A program made the position numbers and the translations under genes. The notes beneath the pieces are model-generated. The model saw only the letters and a list, made by a program, of their open reading frames with translations, ran no database searches and was not told the origin of the DNA. From Alcaligenes pakistanensis (GTDB taxonomy: Bacteria > Pseudomonadota > Gammaproteobacteria > Burkholderiales > Burkholderiaceae_B): DNA of 64,000 nt. Below, piece by piece: positions 1 to 10,314 of this stretch; position 1 is the first letter of the stretch, and each line of letters starts with the position of its first letter. Location of the stretch: contig NZ_BMZN01000002.1 in the NCBI RefSeq assembly GCF_014652815.1, positions 457,734 to 521,733 on the forward strand. The letters are read 5' to 3'.

Positions 1-1364
<1,364 letters not shown>

Positions 1365-1522
1365 GGTGTGTCGTAAAGGGCCGCTGGCCAGAAGGCCGGG
1401 CCTGATGGGGTAACCGACTATTTTACCGCTTTGCCGCCAGATTGCTGAAACGGTCATATCCTCGGTGTTTTTCTTTCGGTATGCTTGGGTCTTTCCTGAA
1501 TTGATCTGTTGGAGACGTGGGC

Positions 1523-2971
1523 ATGGGCGTTTTAAAGGCAAAGCCTGTTTTGAGTCGTTGCAAGCATGTGGCCCTGGCCACCTTGCTCATGGTGCAAGGC
1601 GCATCACTAGCCCTGGCCCAGGCCTTGCCACCCGAGCTGGCCTCGGTCTGGAATGCCAGCCGTCTGCCGCAGTCGGCCCTGTCCATTGTGGTGGACGAGG
1701 CGGATGGCCCGCGTCTGGTGGGCATCAACCCCCAGGAGCCCCGCAACCCCGCATCGGTCATGAAGCTGGTCAGTACCTGGGCAGGCCTGTCCGCTCTGGG
1801 ACCGGAATATACCTGGCGCACCACCTTGATGGCCCAGGATGGCCTGCAGGTGGACGAGCAGGGCACCTTGAAGGGCCCTTTGTATATCAAGGCTGGAGGC
1901 GATCCGTTTCTGACGGTGCCACAGTTGTGGGACATGTTGCGTGAACTCCGCTTGCGTGGGGTGAAGAATCTGACCGAAGTTGTTGTGGATCGTTCCATCT
2001 TTGGTAACGTCACCATCAATCCAGGCGATTTTGATAATGCGGGTGACCGTCCCTACAACGCCAGCCCCGATGCCATGATGGTAGGCCTGGGCGCTTCCCG
2101 TCTGGTGTTTCAGCCCGACACCCAAGCGCGTAAATGGATTGCCATCGTCGATCCTCCTTTGCCTGGCGTGCGTGTGCAGGGCGAAGTAGAGTGGTCCACC
2201 GCGACGTGCCCGGGTTCCCCTGTGGTGGGAACTCAGATTCAGCCTGAGGCTGGTGGCATGGTGATCCGTGTCAGCGGCAAGGCGGCCGCCTCTTGCGGTG
2301 AGTTCAGCGTTTATCGTTTGGTGCACTCTCAAACGGAGTTTTTCGACAAACTGTTCCGTGGCCTATGGCGCGACCTAGGGGGCACCTTGGCGCGTGATAT
2401 CAAGGCAGGCCGAGTGCCTGCCCGTGCCCAGGCTATTACCTGGCATGACTCGCAATCCTTGTCGGACCTGATCCGCCTTATTAATAAGCAAAGCAATAAC
2501 GTCATGGCACGGACCATCCTGCTGACGGTCGGTGCGGAAATGAATGGCCCGGGTGCCACGGTTGCCAGTGGCGAGCGGTCGGTGATGAATGTTCTGGGTC
2601 GCCAAGGTATCAATACGGCTGGTTGGACGGTGGACAACGGTTCGGGCTTGTCCCGCAATGCACGGGTGACGGCGGGCGGCATGGCTGACATGCTGAAAGT
2701 CGCTTGGCGTTCCAACTGGATGCCTGAGTACATTTCCTCGTTTGCGATCTCCGGCGTGGATGGCACAGTGCGTTCGCGCTTGCGCGATGACGAGGTTCAG
2801 GGGCGTGCCCACCTGAAAACCGGCACCTTGCGCGATAGCCGAGCCTTGGCCGGTTACGTGCTGGGAGCCAGTGGAAAGCGGTATATTGTCGTCATGATGG
2901 TCAATGACGAACGTTCTGCCTCTGCACGGCCCTTTTTTGATGCGGTGGTGAAGTGGTTGGCAGTGCGTTAA
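1523..2971 (+). CDS. dacB: D-alanyl-D-alanine carboxypeptidase/endopeptidase (PBP4)
   Basis: This is a periplasmic class C low-molecular-weight penicillin-binding protein that trims or cleaves peptidoglycan peptide cross-links. An N-terminal signal peptide (to about residue 34, ending LALAQA) precedes the catalytic domain. The three active-site motifs are visible: SVMK (Ser about 78, Lys about 81), SNN in [10 protein letters not shown], and KTG in [10 protein letters not shown]. The 482-residue length matches PBP4. A GTG at 1517 is possible, but the ATG at 1523 is 7 bases after GGAGA and is preferred. It is divergent from queA and followed by a hairpin terminator. Confidence 0.95.
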   Translation: MGVLKAKPVLSRCKHVALATLLMVQGASLALAQALPPELASVWNASRLPQSALSIVVDEADGPRLVGINPQEPRNPASVMKLVSTWAGLSALGPEYTWRTTLMAQDGLQVDEQGTLKGPLYIKAGGDPFLTVPQLWDMLRELRLRGVKNLTEVVVDRSIFGNVTINPGDFDNAGDRPYNASPDAMMVGLGASRLVFQPDTQARKWIAIVDPPLPGVRVQGEVEWSTATCPGSPVVGTQIQPEAGGMVIRVSGKAAASCGEFSVYRLVHSQTEFFDKLFRGLWRDLGGTLARDIKAGRVPARAQAITWHDSQSLSDLIRLINKQSNNVMARTILLTVGAEMNGPGATVASGERSVMNVLGRQGINTAGWTVDNGSGLSRNARVTAGGMADMLKVAWRSNWMPEYISSFAISGVDGTVRSRLRDDEVQGRAHLKTGTLRDSRALAGYVLGASGKRYIVVMMVNDERSASARPFFDAVVKWLAVR

Positions 2972-2986
2972 CGATCACGATAGTGC

Positions 2987-3013
2987 GGGCCGCTTTGAGG
3001 CGGCCCTGTTTTA
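2987..3013 (+). terminator. Intrinsic terminator after dacB
   Basis: A 7-bp GC-only stem, GGGCCGC (2987-2993) with GCGGCCC (3000-3006), has a 6-base loop and is followed by TGTTTTAGTTT. It lies between dacB and upp. Confidence 0.75.
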
Positions 3014-3040
3014 GTTTGTCCCTAATTTGATGAAGCAATC

Positions 3041-3676
3041 ATGCCCATACACGAAATACGCCACCCTTTGATCCGCCATAAACTGGGCTTGATGCGCAAG
3101 GCGGATCTGAGCACCAAGAATTTCCGCGAAATGTCCCAGGAAATCGCCTCCTTGCTGACTTACGAGGCTTGCAAGGATTTGCCGCTGGAACCCACCACCA
3201 TTTCGGGCTGGTGTGGTGATGTGGAAGTGGAAAAGTTGGCTGGCAAGAAGGTGACGGTGGTTCCCATTCTGCGAGCAGGTATTGGCATGCTGGACGGTGT
3301 GTTGAGCCTGATCCCCGGCGCTAAAGTCAGCGTGATCGGCATCGCCCGTAACGAAGAAACGCTTGAGGCCCAGACCTATCTGGAGCGTCTGGTGGGTGAA
3401 CTGGATCAGCGTCTTGCCTTGATTATTGATCCTATGCTGGCAACGGGTGGTTCCATGGTTGCGACCATCGATCTGCTGAAAAAAGCGGGTTGCAAAAATA
3501 TTCGCGCCCTGGTGCTGGTAGCGGCACCGGAGGGCATCGCTACTCTTGAAAAACACCACCCTGACGTGCATATCTATACCGCTTCCATTGATCAGCGTCT
3601 GGACGAGCATGGGTATATCGTGCCGGGCTTGGGTGATGCAGGTGATCGTATTTTCGGGACTCGTCAAAAAGATTAA
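3041..3676 (+). CDS. upp: Uracil phosphoribosyltransferase
   Basis: Upp salvages uracil by joining it to PRPP to give UMP in the cytoplasm. The 211-residue protein has the family length and carries [13 protein letters not shown], the PRPP-binding loop [10 protein letters not shown] (around residues 130-140), and the C-terminal uracil-binding region with [13 protein letters not shown]. The ATG at 3041 gives the expected N-terminus [19 protein letters not shown]. It sits alone between the dacB terminator and an exported protein gene, with no uracil permease next to it. Confidence 0.97.
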   Translation: MPIHEIRHPLIRHKLGLMRKADLSTKNFREMSQEIASLLTYEACKDLPLEPTTISGWCGDVEVEKLAGKKVTVVPILRAGIGMLDGVLSLIPGAKVSVIGIARNEETLEAQTYLERLVGELDQRLALIIDPMLATGGSMVATIDLLKKAGCKNIRALVLVAAPEGIATLEKHHPDVHIYTASIDQRLDEHGYIVPGLGDAGDRIFGTRQKD

Positions 3677-3792
3677 GGCAAGGAGGGTTCAGACCAGAAC
3701 TTGTCGTGTTTTTTTACAATCCCTTGCCAGTGTCCCTAAGTGGATAGGCATAATAATGAGTCAAACGTGAGTTTCACTGAATCAGGATGTAC

Positions 3793-4509
3793 ATGAAACT
3801 GAATGCTTGGATGGTTGCACCGCTGTTGGTCATGTTGGGACTGAGTTCGGCTCAGGCCGGTTTGTGCGATGTCCCTTTTATGCGTGATGGCGGACAGGTA
3901 CAACTGACTGGTTCGGGGTTTTTGGCCCTGGGGGCGGATCTGGCTTTTTCCGACGTGAAAAAGCAGGGTGGCGATCAGTGTCAGGCTCGGGTTCAGGGTA
4001 AGGCCAGTGTGGCTCTGGCAGGCTTGCCTGCCAGTAAACCCAATATTGATTACGTCATGACCGTGCGCGATGGCCGTACACGTTTCCAGCGCGATGATGG
4101 TCGTGGTGGTCTGGAACCCGTTCAAGGCTCATTCGATTTGCGTTTGCTGGGCCTGTTCTCTTATGAACATGGTGGATTGCAGGAAGGTCAGACTTTCCCC
4201 CGGCAGGATTTTCAGATCAATTTGGACAAGCGGGTCCAGTCCAATGTTTTACGTATTCATACGGGTGCCAAGACAGTAGGAGCCCAGCAAACCGTGCAGA
4301 CGGCACTGGGCAATTACCAATGTTGGCCTATCCGCTACCAGCGCGAGATTGAGCCTACTCAGGCCAGCTTTAGTGGCATTAGCCTGCCTATTCCGGGGAT
4401 TAACTCCCAGGTAACCGACTGGTATTGCCCGGAAGTACAAATGGTTATGAAACAAGAAAGTATTCAGAATGGTGCACCGTCTACGGTGGACGTGACGCAA
4501 CTGAAGTAA
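3793..4509 (+). CDS. Exported protein of unknown function
   Basis: This 238-residue protein has a clear Sec signal peptide (MKLNAWMVAPLLVMLGLSSAQA) and no further membrane segment, so the mature part is probably periplasmic. The start at 3793 is preferred over the ATG at 3787 because AGGA (3784-3787) lies 5 bases upstream of it. The mature region is rich in short beta-prone stretches and has four Cys residues that could pair. It loosely resembles the DUF3108-type periplasmic proteins common in beta-proteobacteria, but I cannot assign the family with certainty. The function is unknown. Confidence 0.8.
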   Translation: MKLNAWMVAPLLVMLGLSSAQAGLCDVPFMRDGGQVQLTGSGFLALGADLAFSDVKKQGGDQCQARVQGKASVALAGLPASKPNIDYVMTVRDGRTRFQRDDGRGGLEPVQGSFDLRLLGLFSYEHGGLQEGQTFPRQDFQINLDKRVQSNVLRIHTGAKTVGAQQTVQTALGNYQCWPIRYQREIEPTQASFSGISLPIPGINSQVTDWYCPEVQMVMKQESIQNGAPSTVDVTQLK

Positions 4510-4660
4510 ACCTGTGACCCACTTGTCCCAGGTCCACCGAGCATCTTTATCCTGATCGTGAAAGCAGCAGGTTAAAGAATTTTATGCGGCGCTTCTATTG
4601 CGCTATTCACTTGGCGATACGTATTTGTCGCGTGTCCCTTTCAACTGCAAGGAGTTGTAT

Positions 4661-4978
4661 ATGGCTACCAAGAAAAGTGTGGAAAACAGCGGAGACAAAT
4701 TCATCGAAGAGGTTAAGGCAAGCCTGGATGAGGCCGAGCAACTGATGCGTGAAGCAGCCGAAGCCACGGGCGATAAAGCCGGTGAGCTGCGTGAAAAAGC
4801 GATGCGCTCATTGCGGCTGACCCGGGATTCTTTGCACGATGCCCAAGAAGCTGTGGTTGAACACAGCGTGCGTGCAGCAAAAGCAACCGACAACTATGTT
4901 CACGATAAACCCTGGCAAGCCATTGGCGTGGCCGGCGTTGTGGGCTTGATGTTCGGCATGCTGATCAGCCGTCGTTAA
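4661..4978 (+). CDS. DUF883 family protein (ElaB/YqjD-like)
   Basis: This 105-residue protein has a long charged, probably helical N-terminal two-thirds and a C-terminal membrane anchor (KPWQAIGVAGVVGLMFGMLISRR), ending with the short basic tail usual in the ElaB/YqjD/YgaM family. E. coli members bind ribosomes at the inner membrane in stationary phase; that role is known for the family, not shown here. The start at 4661 follows AAGGAG at 4649-4654. It is followed by yqjE-like and yqjK-like genes, the same order as in enterobacteria, with an unusual structured gap between. Confidence 0.9.
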   Translation: MATKKSVENSGDKFIEEVKASLDEAEQLMREAAEATGDKAGELREKAMRSLRLTRDSLHDAQEAVVEHSVRAAKATDNYVHDKPWQAIGVAGVVGLMFGMLISRR

Positions 4979-4994
4979 TCTGTCTGTGCTCTGC

Positions 4995-5113
4995 GCTGCT
5001 GGCCCTGTCCGGGGCCGCAGCAGCAAAAAAAGCAGCCCTGCCGATCTGGATTTTACGGTCCAGGTCGGCAGCCTCTTAGACATCAGGCTCTTGTCATTGC
5101 TGGCAATGACAAG
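4995..5113. repeat. Three consecutive hairpins between the DUF883 and YqjE-like genes
   Basis: Three inverted repeats fill the 158-base gap: GCTGCTGGCCC (4995-5005) with GGGGCCGCAGCAGC (5011-5024); CTGCCGATCTGGA (5038-5050) with TCCAGGTCGGCAG (5059-5071); and CTTGTCATTGC (5090-5100) with GCAATGACAAG (5103-5113), the last a perfect 11-bp match. None has a T-run after it on the plus strand; the first is followed by seven A. They look like structured intercistronic RNA rather than terminators. Confidence 0.7.
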
Positions 5114-5136
5114 ATGCCGCAGAGCAGGGATAAATC

Positions 5137-5526
5137 ATGGCGCTTAGGCAAACTATCAGTCAGCTTGGTTCTACCTTGATAGGAGCTGTCAGTACGCGGC
5201 TGGAGCTGTTCGCTCTGGAAGCCGGTCAGCAGAAGGCCAGCCTGATAACCATACTGAGTATGGTGTTCGGCGCGCTGCTGTTCTCGACTTTGGCGGTGCT
5301 GGTTTTCAGCTTGTTGCTGGCTTTGTACTTTTGGCCTACCGATTACCGCTATTGGGCCCTGGGCGCATTGGTCGTCCTGTATGCGGGTTTGGGAGTGGGT
5401 TTGTTCCTGGCCGTACGCCGCCGCCTGACAACAGGACCGATTCCTTTTTCGGCTACCTTGTCCGAGTTGCGCCGCGATGTTGCGTTTATTGAGCGCTTGA
5501 GGGATTCTGAGGGAGACGTGAAATGA
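5137..5526 (+). CDS. YqjE-like phage-holin-family membrane protein
   Basis: This 129-residue inner-membrane protein has two hydrophobic hairpin segments (about residues 35-67, ILSMVFGALLFSTLAVLVFS onward, and 72-92, WALGALVVLYAGLGVGLFLA). An amphipathic N-terminus and a charged C-terminal tail flank them, as in the holin-X/YqjE family. The Arg/Glu-rich N-terminal TRLELFALEAGQQK is typical of it. The TGA (5524-5526) overlaps the ATG of the next gene by 4 bases, so the pair is co-translated. The molecular role of the family is not well established. Confidence 0.85.
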   Translation: MALRQTISQLGSTLIGAVSTRLELFALEAGQQKASLITILSMVFGALLFSTLAVLVFSLLLALYFWPTDYRYWALGALVVLYAGLGVGLFLAVRRRLTTGPIPFSATLSELRRDVAFIERLRDSEGDVK

Positions 5527-5912
5527 GCACCAAGCAAGAGAGCATGTCCGCCCAGGAACGGGCCGTGCGTATCGAACTGCTGCGAGTCCGAGCTTCCTTG
5601 GAGCGGCAGAGCATGTCGTCTCAGATTCATTCGCTAGGCGACGATTTAAGTCCCGGTAATTTGTGGAACAGTGTCAAACCCTCCGGCCTGAGCATGGGCG
5701 GTATGGTGACCAGCGCTTTGTCCTTGTCACGCCGTTATCCGTTTTTGCTGTCGGGGGCCTCGGCGGTCATCAGCAGTTTTGGTGGTCGCTGGATGCGGCT
5801 CGGGGCCTTGGCTCTGGGGGCATGGAAGCTATATGACTCCTCCAAGGCTTCGCGGGAAAAAGCACGCAGAGTGTTGGTTCCGGTACGTCGTAAGACGGAT
5901 ACGGAAGTTTGA
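5523..5912 (+). CDS. YqjK-like small protein
   Basis: This 129-residue product has a charged N-terminus with many Arg and Glu and a moderately hydrophobic middle (about residues 70-105, SRRYPFLLSGASAVISSFGG and following) ending in a basic tail. Its position immediately after, and overlapping, the YqjE-like gene matches yqjK in the yqjD-yqjE-yqjK arrangement. Sequence similarity to E. coli YqjK cannot be confirmed by eye, so the name rests mainly on context. A terminator follows. Confidence 0.75.
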   Translation: MSTKQESMSAQERAVRIELLRVRASLERQSMSSQIHSLGDDLSPGNLWNSVKPSGLSMGGMVTSALSLSRRYPFLLSGASAVISSFGGRWMRLGALALGAWKLYDSSKASREKARRVLVPVRRKTDTEV

Positions 5913-5931
5913 TCATTCAGTGTTTTTAGAG

Positions 5932-5955
5932 AACCGGCCCAGGCCGGTTTTTCTT
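5932..5955 (+). terminator. Intrinsic terminator after the YqjK-like gene
   Basis: AACCGGCC and GGCCGGTT form a short-loop stem followed by TTTTTCTTT. Confidence 0.75.
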
Positions 5956-6064
5956 TGTGTGTCAGCCAGAGTGACAGGCTGGTTTTTGCAGCCTGCTGGG
6001 CTTATGCTCCAGATAATAAATAATTCCAGTCTTGGAAATACATAATCAGGAGAGATAGCCCGTC

Positions 6065-6943
6065 ATGCAGGTGCCATTACTGAATGCCTTAAGAACCTTT
6101 ACGGTGTCCGCGCAAAGGTTGAACTTCACCAAGGCGGCAGAAGACCTGCTGGTCTCTCCTTCGGCGGTCAGTCACCAGGTCAAAGTGCTGGAAGAATACT
6201 TGGGCTGCAAGCTGTTCTTGCGTAAAAACCGTTCTTTGGAGCTGACGGACAAGGGGCAGTTTTTGTTCGATCGCTTGCAGCGGCCGTTTTACGAAATCAA
6301 CCAGGCTTTGAGCGAGTTGCGTATGCCGCATGGCAAGAGCCGCATTAATCTGTCTTTACGGCCCTTTGTGTCCAGCATGTGGTTTACCGGGCAGTTGGGA
6401 GACTTCTGGCTGAAGCACCCGGATATTGAAATCAATTTGCTGCATCGTTTGCAAGCACCTGATTTTTTCCGCGACAACATCAACTTTGCGATTGTGTGGG
6501 GCAAGCAGGGTGATTGGCCGCAGTTGCAAACCTTGCGCATCATTCCGGGAAATCTGACGCCGGTGTGTGCGCCGTCCTACTTAAAGATGCACGGCAAGAT
6601 TGAGTCTGCTGCTGACCTGAACCAGCATGTGTTGATTCATGAGGAAAACCAGCTGTGCTGGGAGCAATGGTTACGCAAGGCGGCTGGGCAGGAGTTGACG
6701 GCCAAGAAGGGCTTTCACATTGACGACACCAATGTGCGCATGAACGCGGTGCTTAATGGGCAAGGCGTGATGCTGGGCTGCCCGGCTCTGTTAAAGCCTA
6801 TGCTGGAGAAGCAGGAAATCGTTCAGCTCTTTGATGTGTACCTGGATGAGTACGCGTATTTTCTGGCCTATCCCAAAGAAGCCAATATAAGCAGCCAGGA
6901 GCAGGAGTTTATTGATTGGGTGGCTTCTATCGCCATTCGCTAA
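6065..6943 (+). CDS. LysR-type transcriptional regulator (GcvA-like)
   Basis: This 292-residue regulator has an N-terminal winged helix-turn-helix (about residues 5-63; NFTKAAEDLLVSPSAVSHQV and KLFLRKNRSLELTDKG) and a C-terminal effector-binding domain that senses a small molecule. The wording of the helix-turn-helix is that of the GcvA/AmpR subgroup. It lies directly upstream of the Rieske-oxygenase operon in the same direction, separated by its own terminator and a long inverted repeat. That makes it the likely regulator of the operon, by inference. Confidence 0.92.
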   Translation: MQVPLLNALRTFTVSAQRLNFTKAAEDLLVSPSAVSHQVKVLEEYLGCKLFLRKNRSLELTDKGQFLFDRLQRPFYEINQALSELRMPHGKSRINLSLRPFVSSMWFTGQLGDFWLKHPDIEINLLHRLQAPDFFRDNINFAIVWGKQGDWPQLQTLRIIPGNLTPVCAPSYLKMHGKIESAADLNQHVLIHEENQLCWEQWLRKAAGQELTAKKGFHIDDTNVRMNAVLNGQGVMLGCPALLKPMLEKQEIVQLFDVYLDEYAYFLAYPKEANISSQEQEFIDWVASIAIR

Positions 6944-6971
6944 GCGCTATCTGATTATCCTTGTACGTAGA

Positions 6972-6997
6972 AAGCCTGCGATTTCGCAGGCTTTTTT
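6972..6997 (+). terminator. Intrinsic terminator after the LysR gene
   Basis: AAGCCTGCG (6972-6980), loop ATTT, CGCAGGCTT (6985-6993) and a run of six T. It separates the regulator transcript from the downstream operon. Confidence 0.9.
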
Positions 6998-7009
6998 GTG
7001 TCCAGAATC

Positions 7010-7073
7010 GAGCAGTTTTTGACGGAATCCGCTCCAGCCTCAAAAAAAACTCATCGTTCCGTCAAATTTGCTC
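7010..7073. promoter_or_regulatory. Long inverted-repeat operator upstream of the Rieske operon
   Basis: A perfect 10-bp inverted repeat, TTTGACGGAA (7018-7027) and TTCCGTCAAA (7057-7066), is separated by 29 bases. Further out, GAGCA (7010-7014) and TGCTC (7069-7073) extend the symmetry. It ends 90 bases before the ATG of the oxygenase gene. The layout suits a regulator binding two half-sites on the same DNA face with looping; the LysR product encoded at 6065 is the obvious candidate. Confidence 0.65.
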
Positions 7074-7163
7074 AATTTTCAAGCCTCGCTCCCTGTCGCA
7101 TGATTGGCCTGACCTAATAACAAGCCATTCATGGTGCTCAAGCAGACCAGAGGAGATATCGAG

Positions 7164-8387
7164 ATGAATAAAGCCCTACGCTCACCGATTGCTATTGAAG
7201 AGTTCGATCGAAGCTACTTTCAGCAAGAAACGGATGAAGTCTATGCCTTGCCGCCCGAGTGTTTTAACTCGGAAGACTTTTTTGAGTTTGAGCTGAATGC
7301 GGTTTGGAAGAAGCAGTGGTTCTGTGTTGGCCGTGCCACCGACATTCCTAATGCGGGTGACTTCTTCACCTTTGATGTGGGTAATGACGCCTTATTGGCC
7401 ATTCGCACGCGTGAAGGTGGCATTAATGTGCTCTCGAACGTGTGTCGCCACCGCAATATGCTCTTGCTGGAAGGTGCAGGCAATGTGCGTCGTATCAGTT
7501 GCCCTTTGCACGCCTGGGTCTACAACATGGAAGGCGAGCTGGTGTCGGCCCCGGGCCTGACCGATAGCGGTGCCAGCTTCGATCCCAAGAGTGTCTGTCT
7601 GCCCAAGATTCGTTCAGAAGTCTGGGAAGGCTTCATTTTCATTAATTACGACGCGCTGGCACCCGCCCTGCATACCCGTCTGGGTAATCTGGGCAAGCAG
7701 CTAGAGAACTACCGCATGTCCGAACTGAAGTCTTCCGAGCCCTTGAAGATGGAAAGTTTTGACTGGAACTGGAAAATCTTTAACGACGAGTGCTACCACT
7801 GCAGTTTCCTGCATGCCTCCTCCTGGGGCGGTATGTATGAAACCAATCCGGAGCGCGTGGATGAAAGCGCCGTCTTTAACGACGTCTCCAACGGCATTGT
7901 GTCCTACAACCTGATTTCCACGCATATTGACGCGGCACCGACCCATACTGGCTCGGTCCTGCAGCCAGCAATGGATTCCTTGAGCGATCAGGAGCGCACC
8001 CAGCTGTCTTACGTGACCGTGGCACCAAACTTGCTGCTGGTAGGCATGCCCGACAAGGTGAAGTACTTCATGTGGCTGCCTAAGAGCGCCAAGCAGTCCA
8101 CCTACGGCGTGTCCTGGATGTATCCGCAATCCACGCTGGAGCGTGAGGATCACAAAGAGAAGTTCGATCAGGAACACGATGATCTGTATCCCGTCATGAT
8201 CGAGGATCTGTTCGCATGGCGTCGTTCGCATCAGGGCATGCAGTCGAATTTTGCCTCCCGCGGCCGTTTGACCAATGAAGAGCTGGTCATCAAGCGTTTG
8301 CAGAACTGGCTGATTGATTTGTACCGCGCAGAAGATAGCCGGGCAGATGAGCAGAGCCGGGTCCTGCCTATCCGCGCGATTGCTTAA
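7164..8387 (+). CDS. Rieske non-haem iron oxygenase, large subunit
   Basis: This 407-residue aromatic-ring-hydroxylating-type oxygenase is the catalytic component of a two-component system. The Rieske [2Fe-2S] ligands are Cys94-x-His96 and Cys113-x2-His116. The mononuclear iron site has His212 and His217 in NDECYHCSFLH, with the third ligand likely the Asp of the later IEDLFAWRRSHQG segment. The ATG at 7164 follows AGGAGA (7151-7156); the in-frame upstream ATG at 7131 lacks one. There is no small (beta) subunit, as in homotrimeric demethylase-type or quaternary-amine oxygenases such as GbcA-like enzymes. It is the first gene of a six-gene operon. The substrate is unknown. Confidence 0.93.
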   Translation: MNKALRSPIAIEEFDRSYFQQETDEVYALPPECFNSEDFFEFELNAVWKKQWFCVGRATDIPNAGDFFTFDVGNDALLAIRTREGGINVLSNVCRHRNMLLLEGAGNVRRISCPLHAWVYNMEGELVSAPGLTDSGASFDPKSVCLPKIRSEVWEGFIFINYDALAPALHTRLGNLGKQLENYRMSELKSSEPLKMESFDWNWKIFNDECYHCSFLHASSWGGMYETNPERVDESAVFNDVSNGIVSYNLISTHIDAAPTHTGSVLQPAMDSLSDQERTQLSYVTVAPNLLLVGMPDKVKYFMWLPKSAKQSTYGVSWMYPQSTLEREDHKEKFDQEHDDLYPVMIEDLFAWRRSHQGMQSNFASRGRLTNEELVIKRLQNWLIDLYRAEDSRADEQSRVLPIRAIA

Positions 8388-8405
8388 GAGGGCGGGAGCG
8401 GCATC

Positions 8406-9371
8406 ATGCAGCAAACATTGCAAACACGCGTGCTGAAAAAGACCCGACTTTCGGAACGGGTGGTGGGTTTGACGCTCGGTCTGCAAAACGGGGCCGAATT
8501 CCCTGTCTGGGAGCCCGGCGCCCATATTGAGCTGGAGCTGGCGGTTTCCAAGGGCGAGCCGCTCTATCGTCATTATTCGCTGTGCGGTCAGCAGGCCAAT
8601 AGCCGCGAGTGGCAGATCGCTGTTTTGAGAGAGGATTCCGGTCGGGGTGGTTCTGCTTACATTCACGACGTGTTGCAGGAAGGTGATGCCTTGGCGGTCA
8701 GCCCTCCCAAAAATCACTTTCCTTTTGCTGCCGATAAAAAGTGCTTTTTTATTGCCGGCGGCATTGGGATTACGCCCATTGTGCCTATGGTCCAGGCGGC
8801 TGCCGCAGCCGGTCTGGACTGGCATTTGCTGTATCTGGCCAGAAATGCGGCGGACTTTATCTTTCTTCAGGAACTGCAGCAAGTGGATGGGGCACGCATT
8901 ACAACGCATGCCTCCAATCAGGATGGTTTGTTTGACCTGGAAGCGGCCTTAAAGGCGCTGGACGAGCACACCACTGTGTATTCCTGCGGCCCGCAAGCCT
9001 TGCTTAATGCCTTGGAAAGCTATCAACAGGAACAGGCTGACATCGCTTGGCAACTGGTGCTGGAGCGCTTTTCGGTGCAAGCCGATCCAGGCTTGTTGCA
9101 AGGCAAGAGCTTTACGGTGACCTTGCAAAAGTCCGGTAAAAGCGTCGTGGTCGCCAGTGATGAAAGCATCCTGGCAGCCCTGAAACGCGAGGGGATACGG
9201 GTCAAGTGTTCATGTCAGAACGGTACTTGCGGCACCTGCGAGACGGTTGTGATTTCCGGCCAGCCTGAACACCGGGACTTTGTCTTGTCCCCCCAGGAGC
9301 GGCAGCTGAATGAAACCATGATGATCTGCGTTTCCCGAGCCGTGTCGGCCGAATTAGTTTTAGATCTATAA
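8406..9371 (+). CDS. Oxygenase reductase (flavin, NAD(P)H, plant-type [2Fe-2S]; PDR/VanB-like)
   Basis: This 321-residue electron-transfer partner of the oxygenase has a flavin-binding domain with RHYS (about 55-58), a nucleotide-binding domain with GGIGITP (about 118-124) and SCGP, and a C-terminal ferredoxin domain. The cluster ligands are Cys270, Cys275, Cys278 and Cys308. This order is that of phthalate dioxygenase reductase and VanB. It passes electrons from NAD(P)H to the Rieske centre of the preceding gene product, from which it is separated by 18 bases. Confidence 0.94.
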   Translation: MQQTLQTRVLKKTRLSERVVGLTLGLQNGAEFPVWEPGAHIELELAVSKGEPLYRHYSLCGQQANSREWQIAVLREDSGRGGSAYIHDVLQEGDALAVSPPKNHFPFAADKKCFFIAGGIGITPIVPMVQAAAAAGLDWHLLYLARNAADFIFLQELQQVDGARITTHASNQDGLFDLEAALKALDEHTTVYSCGPQALLNALESYQQEQADIAWQLVLERFSVQADPGLLQGKSFTVTLQKSGKSVVVASDESILAALKREGIRVKCSCQNGTCGTCETVVISGQPEHRDFVLSPQERQLNETMMICVSRAVSAELVLDL

Positions 9372-9392
9372 CAATAAACAGGAGAACACACC

Positions 9393-10265
9393 ATGAAAAA
9401 AGTGGTGGTTACAGGCGGCTCGGGCCGTGTAGGGTCTTACGTGGTTCAGCAGTTGATGCAAACCATGAACGTGGTGGTGGCCGATTTGAAGCCTAGCCAG
9501 CATCAGGTGTCATTTATTCAAACCGACGTGATGAATCTGGAGGCTGTACGCGCAGCCACCAAAGATGCGGACGCCGTGATTCATCTGGCCGCTATCGATT
9601 TCGATTGGAAAGCGCCGGAAGAGCAATACATCAATGTCAATGTGCGTGGCACCTGGCATGTGCTGCAGGCCTGTCGTGAAAACGGCGTCAAGAAAGTGGT
9701 GCTTTGCTCCAGCATTTCTGCCTGCGGCTTGTCGGAGATGCGTGCCGACTGGACGCCCCAGTATCTGCCTGTTGATGAGGCTCACGAGAACAAGCCTTAT
9801 CAGGCCTACAGCGTCAGCAAGATCATGATGGAGCAGATGGCAAAGAGCTTTAGCGATGCCACAGATATGGAAGTGATCTGCCTGCGTCCGCTGGCTGTGG
9901 TCTTGCCGGAAACCATTGCTGAGTACATTCAGTTTGTGGATAGCCCGGATCGTAACTGGCTGTTCTATTACATCTGGGCGGCTGATCTGGCGCGTGCTTT
10001 TGAAGCCGCCGTCAATCTGCAAGGGCTGCGCTACGGGGTGTTCTTTATCAGCGCCGATGACAGCTCTCATCCTGCGGCTACTACCGACTGGTATCCGCAG
10101 ATTATTGGGGCTGTCCCGCCGATTAAGAATCCACGCTGGTATCAGAACAATCCGCGCGCTTCCATTTTCAGCAGCAGTGCCGCCAAGGACATCCTGGGTT
10201 GGCAGCCCAGCACGGATTTCACGCAGTTACGCGAAGAATATGCGGTGGCGAAAGAGCAGGCTTAA
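9393..10265 (+). CDS. Extended short-chain dehydrogenase (NAD-dependent epimerase/dehydratase family)
   Basis: This 290-residue extended SDR has the N-terminal cofactor motif TGGSGRVG, DVIHLAA-type strand (DAVIHLAAIDF), catalytic Ser in CSSISACG and YxxxK in YSVSK. An AGGAG ribosome binding site precedes the ATG. In the operon it would oxidise or otherwise process the hydroxylated product of the Rieske oxygenase, by inference. The family also includes uronate dehydrogenases and epimerases, so the exact reaction is open. Confidence 0.87.
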   Translation: MKKVVVTGGSGRVGSYVVQQLMQTMNVVVADLKPSQHQVSFIQTDVMNLEAVRAATKDADAVIHLAAIDFDWKAPEEQYINVNVRGTWHVLQACRENGVKKVVLCSSISACGLSEMRADWTPQYLPVDEAHENKPYQAYSVSKIMMEQMAKSFSDATDMEVICLRPLAVVLPETIAEYIQFVDSPDRNWLFYYIWAADLARAFEAAVNLQGLRYGVFFISADDSSHPAATTDWYPQIIGAVPPIKNPRWYQNNPRASIFSSSAAKDILGWQPSTDFTQLREEYAVAKEQA

Positions 10266-10314
10266 ACACAGCCAGATTACGCCCATGACTAAAACATAAG
10301 TACGGAGACTGAGC

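Noticed and set aside
4995..5031. Plus-strand terminator after the DUF883 gene
   Set aside because: The stem is followed by A, not T, on the plus strand and preceded by no T-run that would serve the minus strand.
7701..8909. 402-codon minus-strand frame across the oxygenase and reductase genes
   Set aside because: It spans the antisense of two well-supported enzymes and has no domain.
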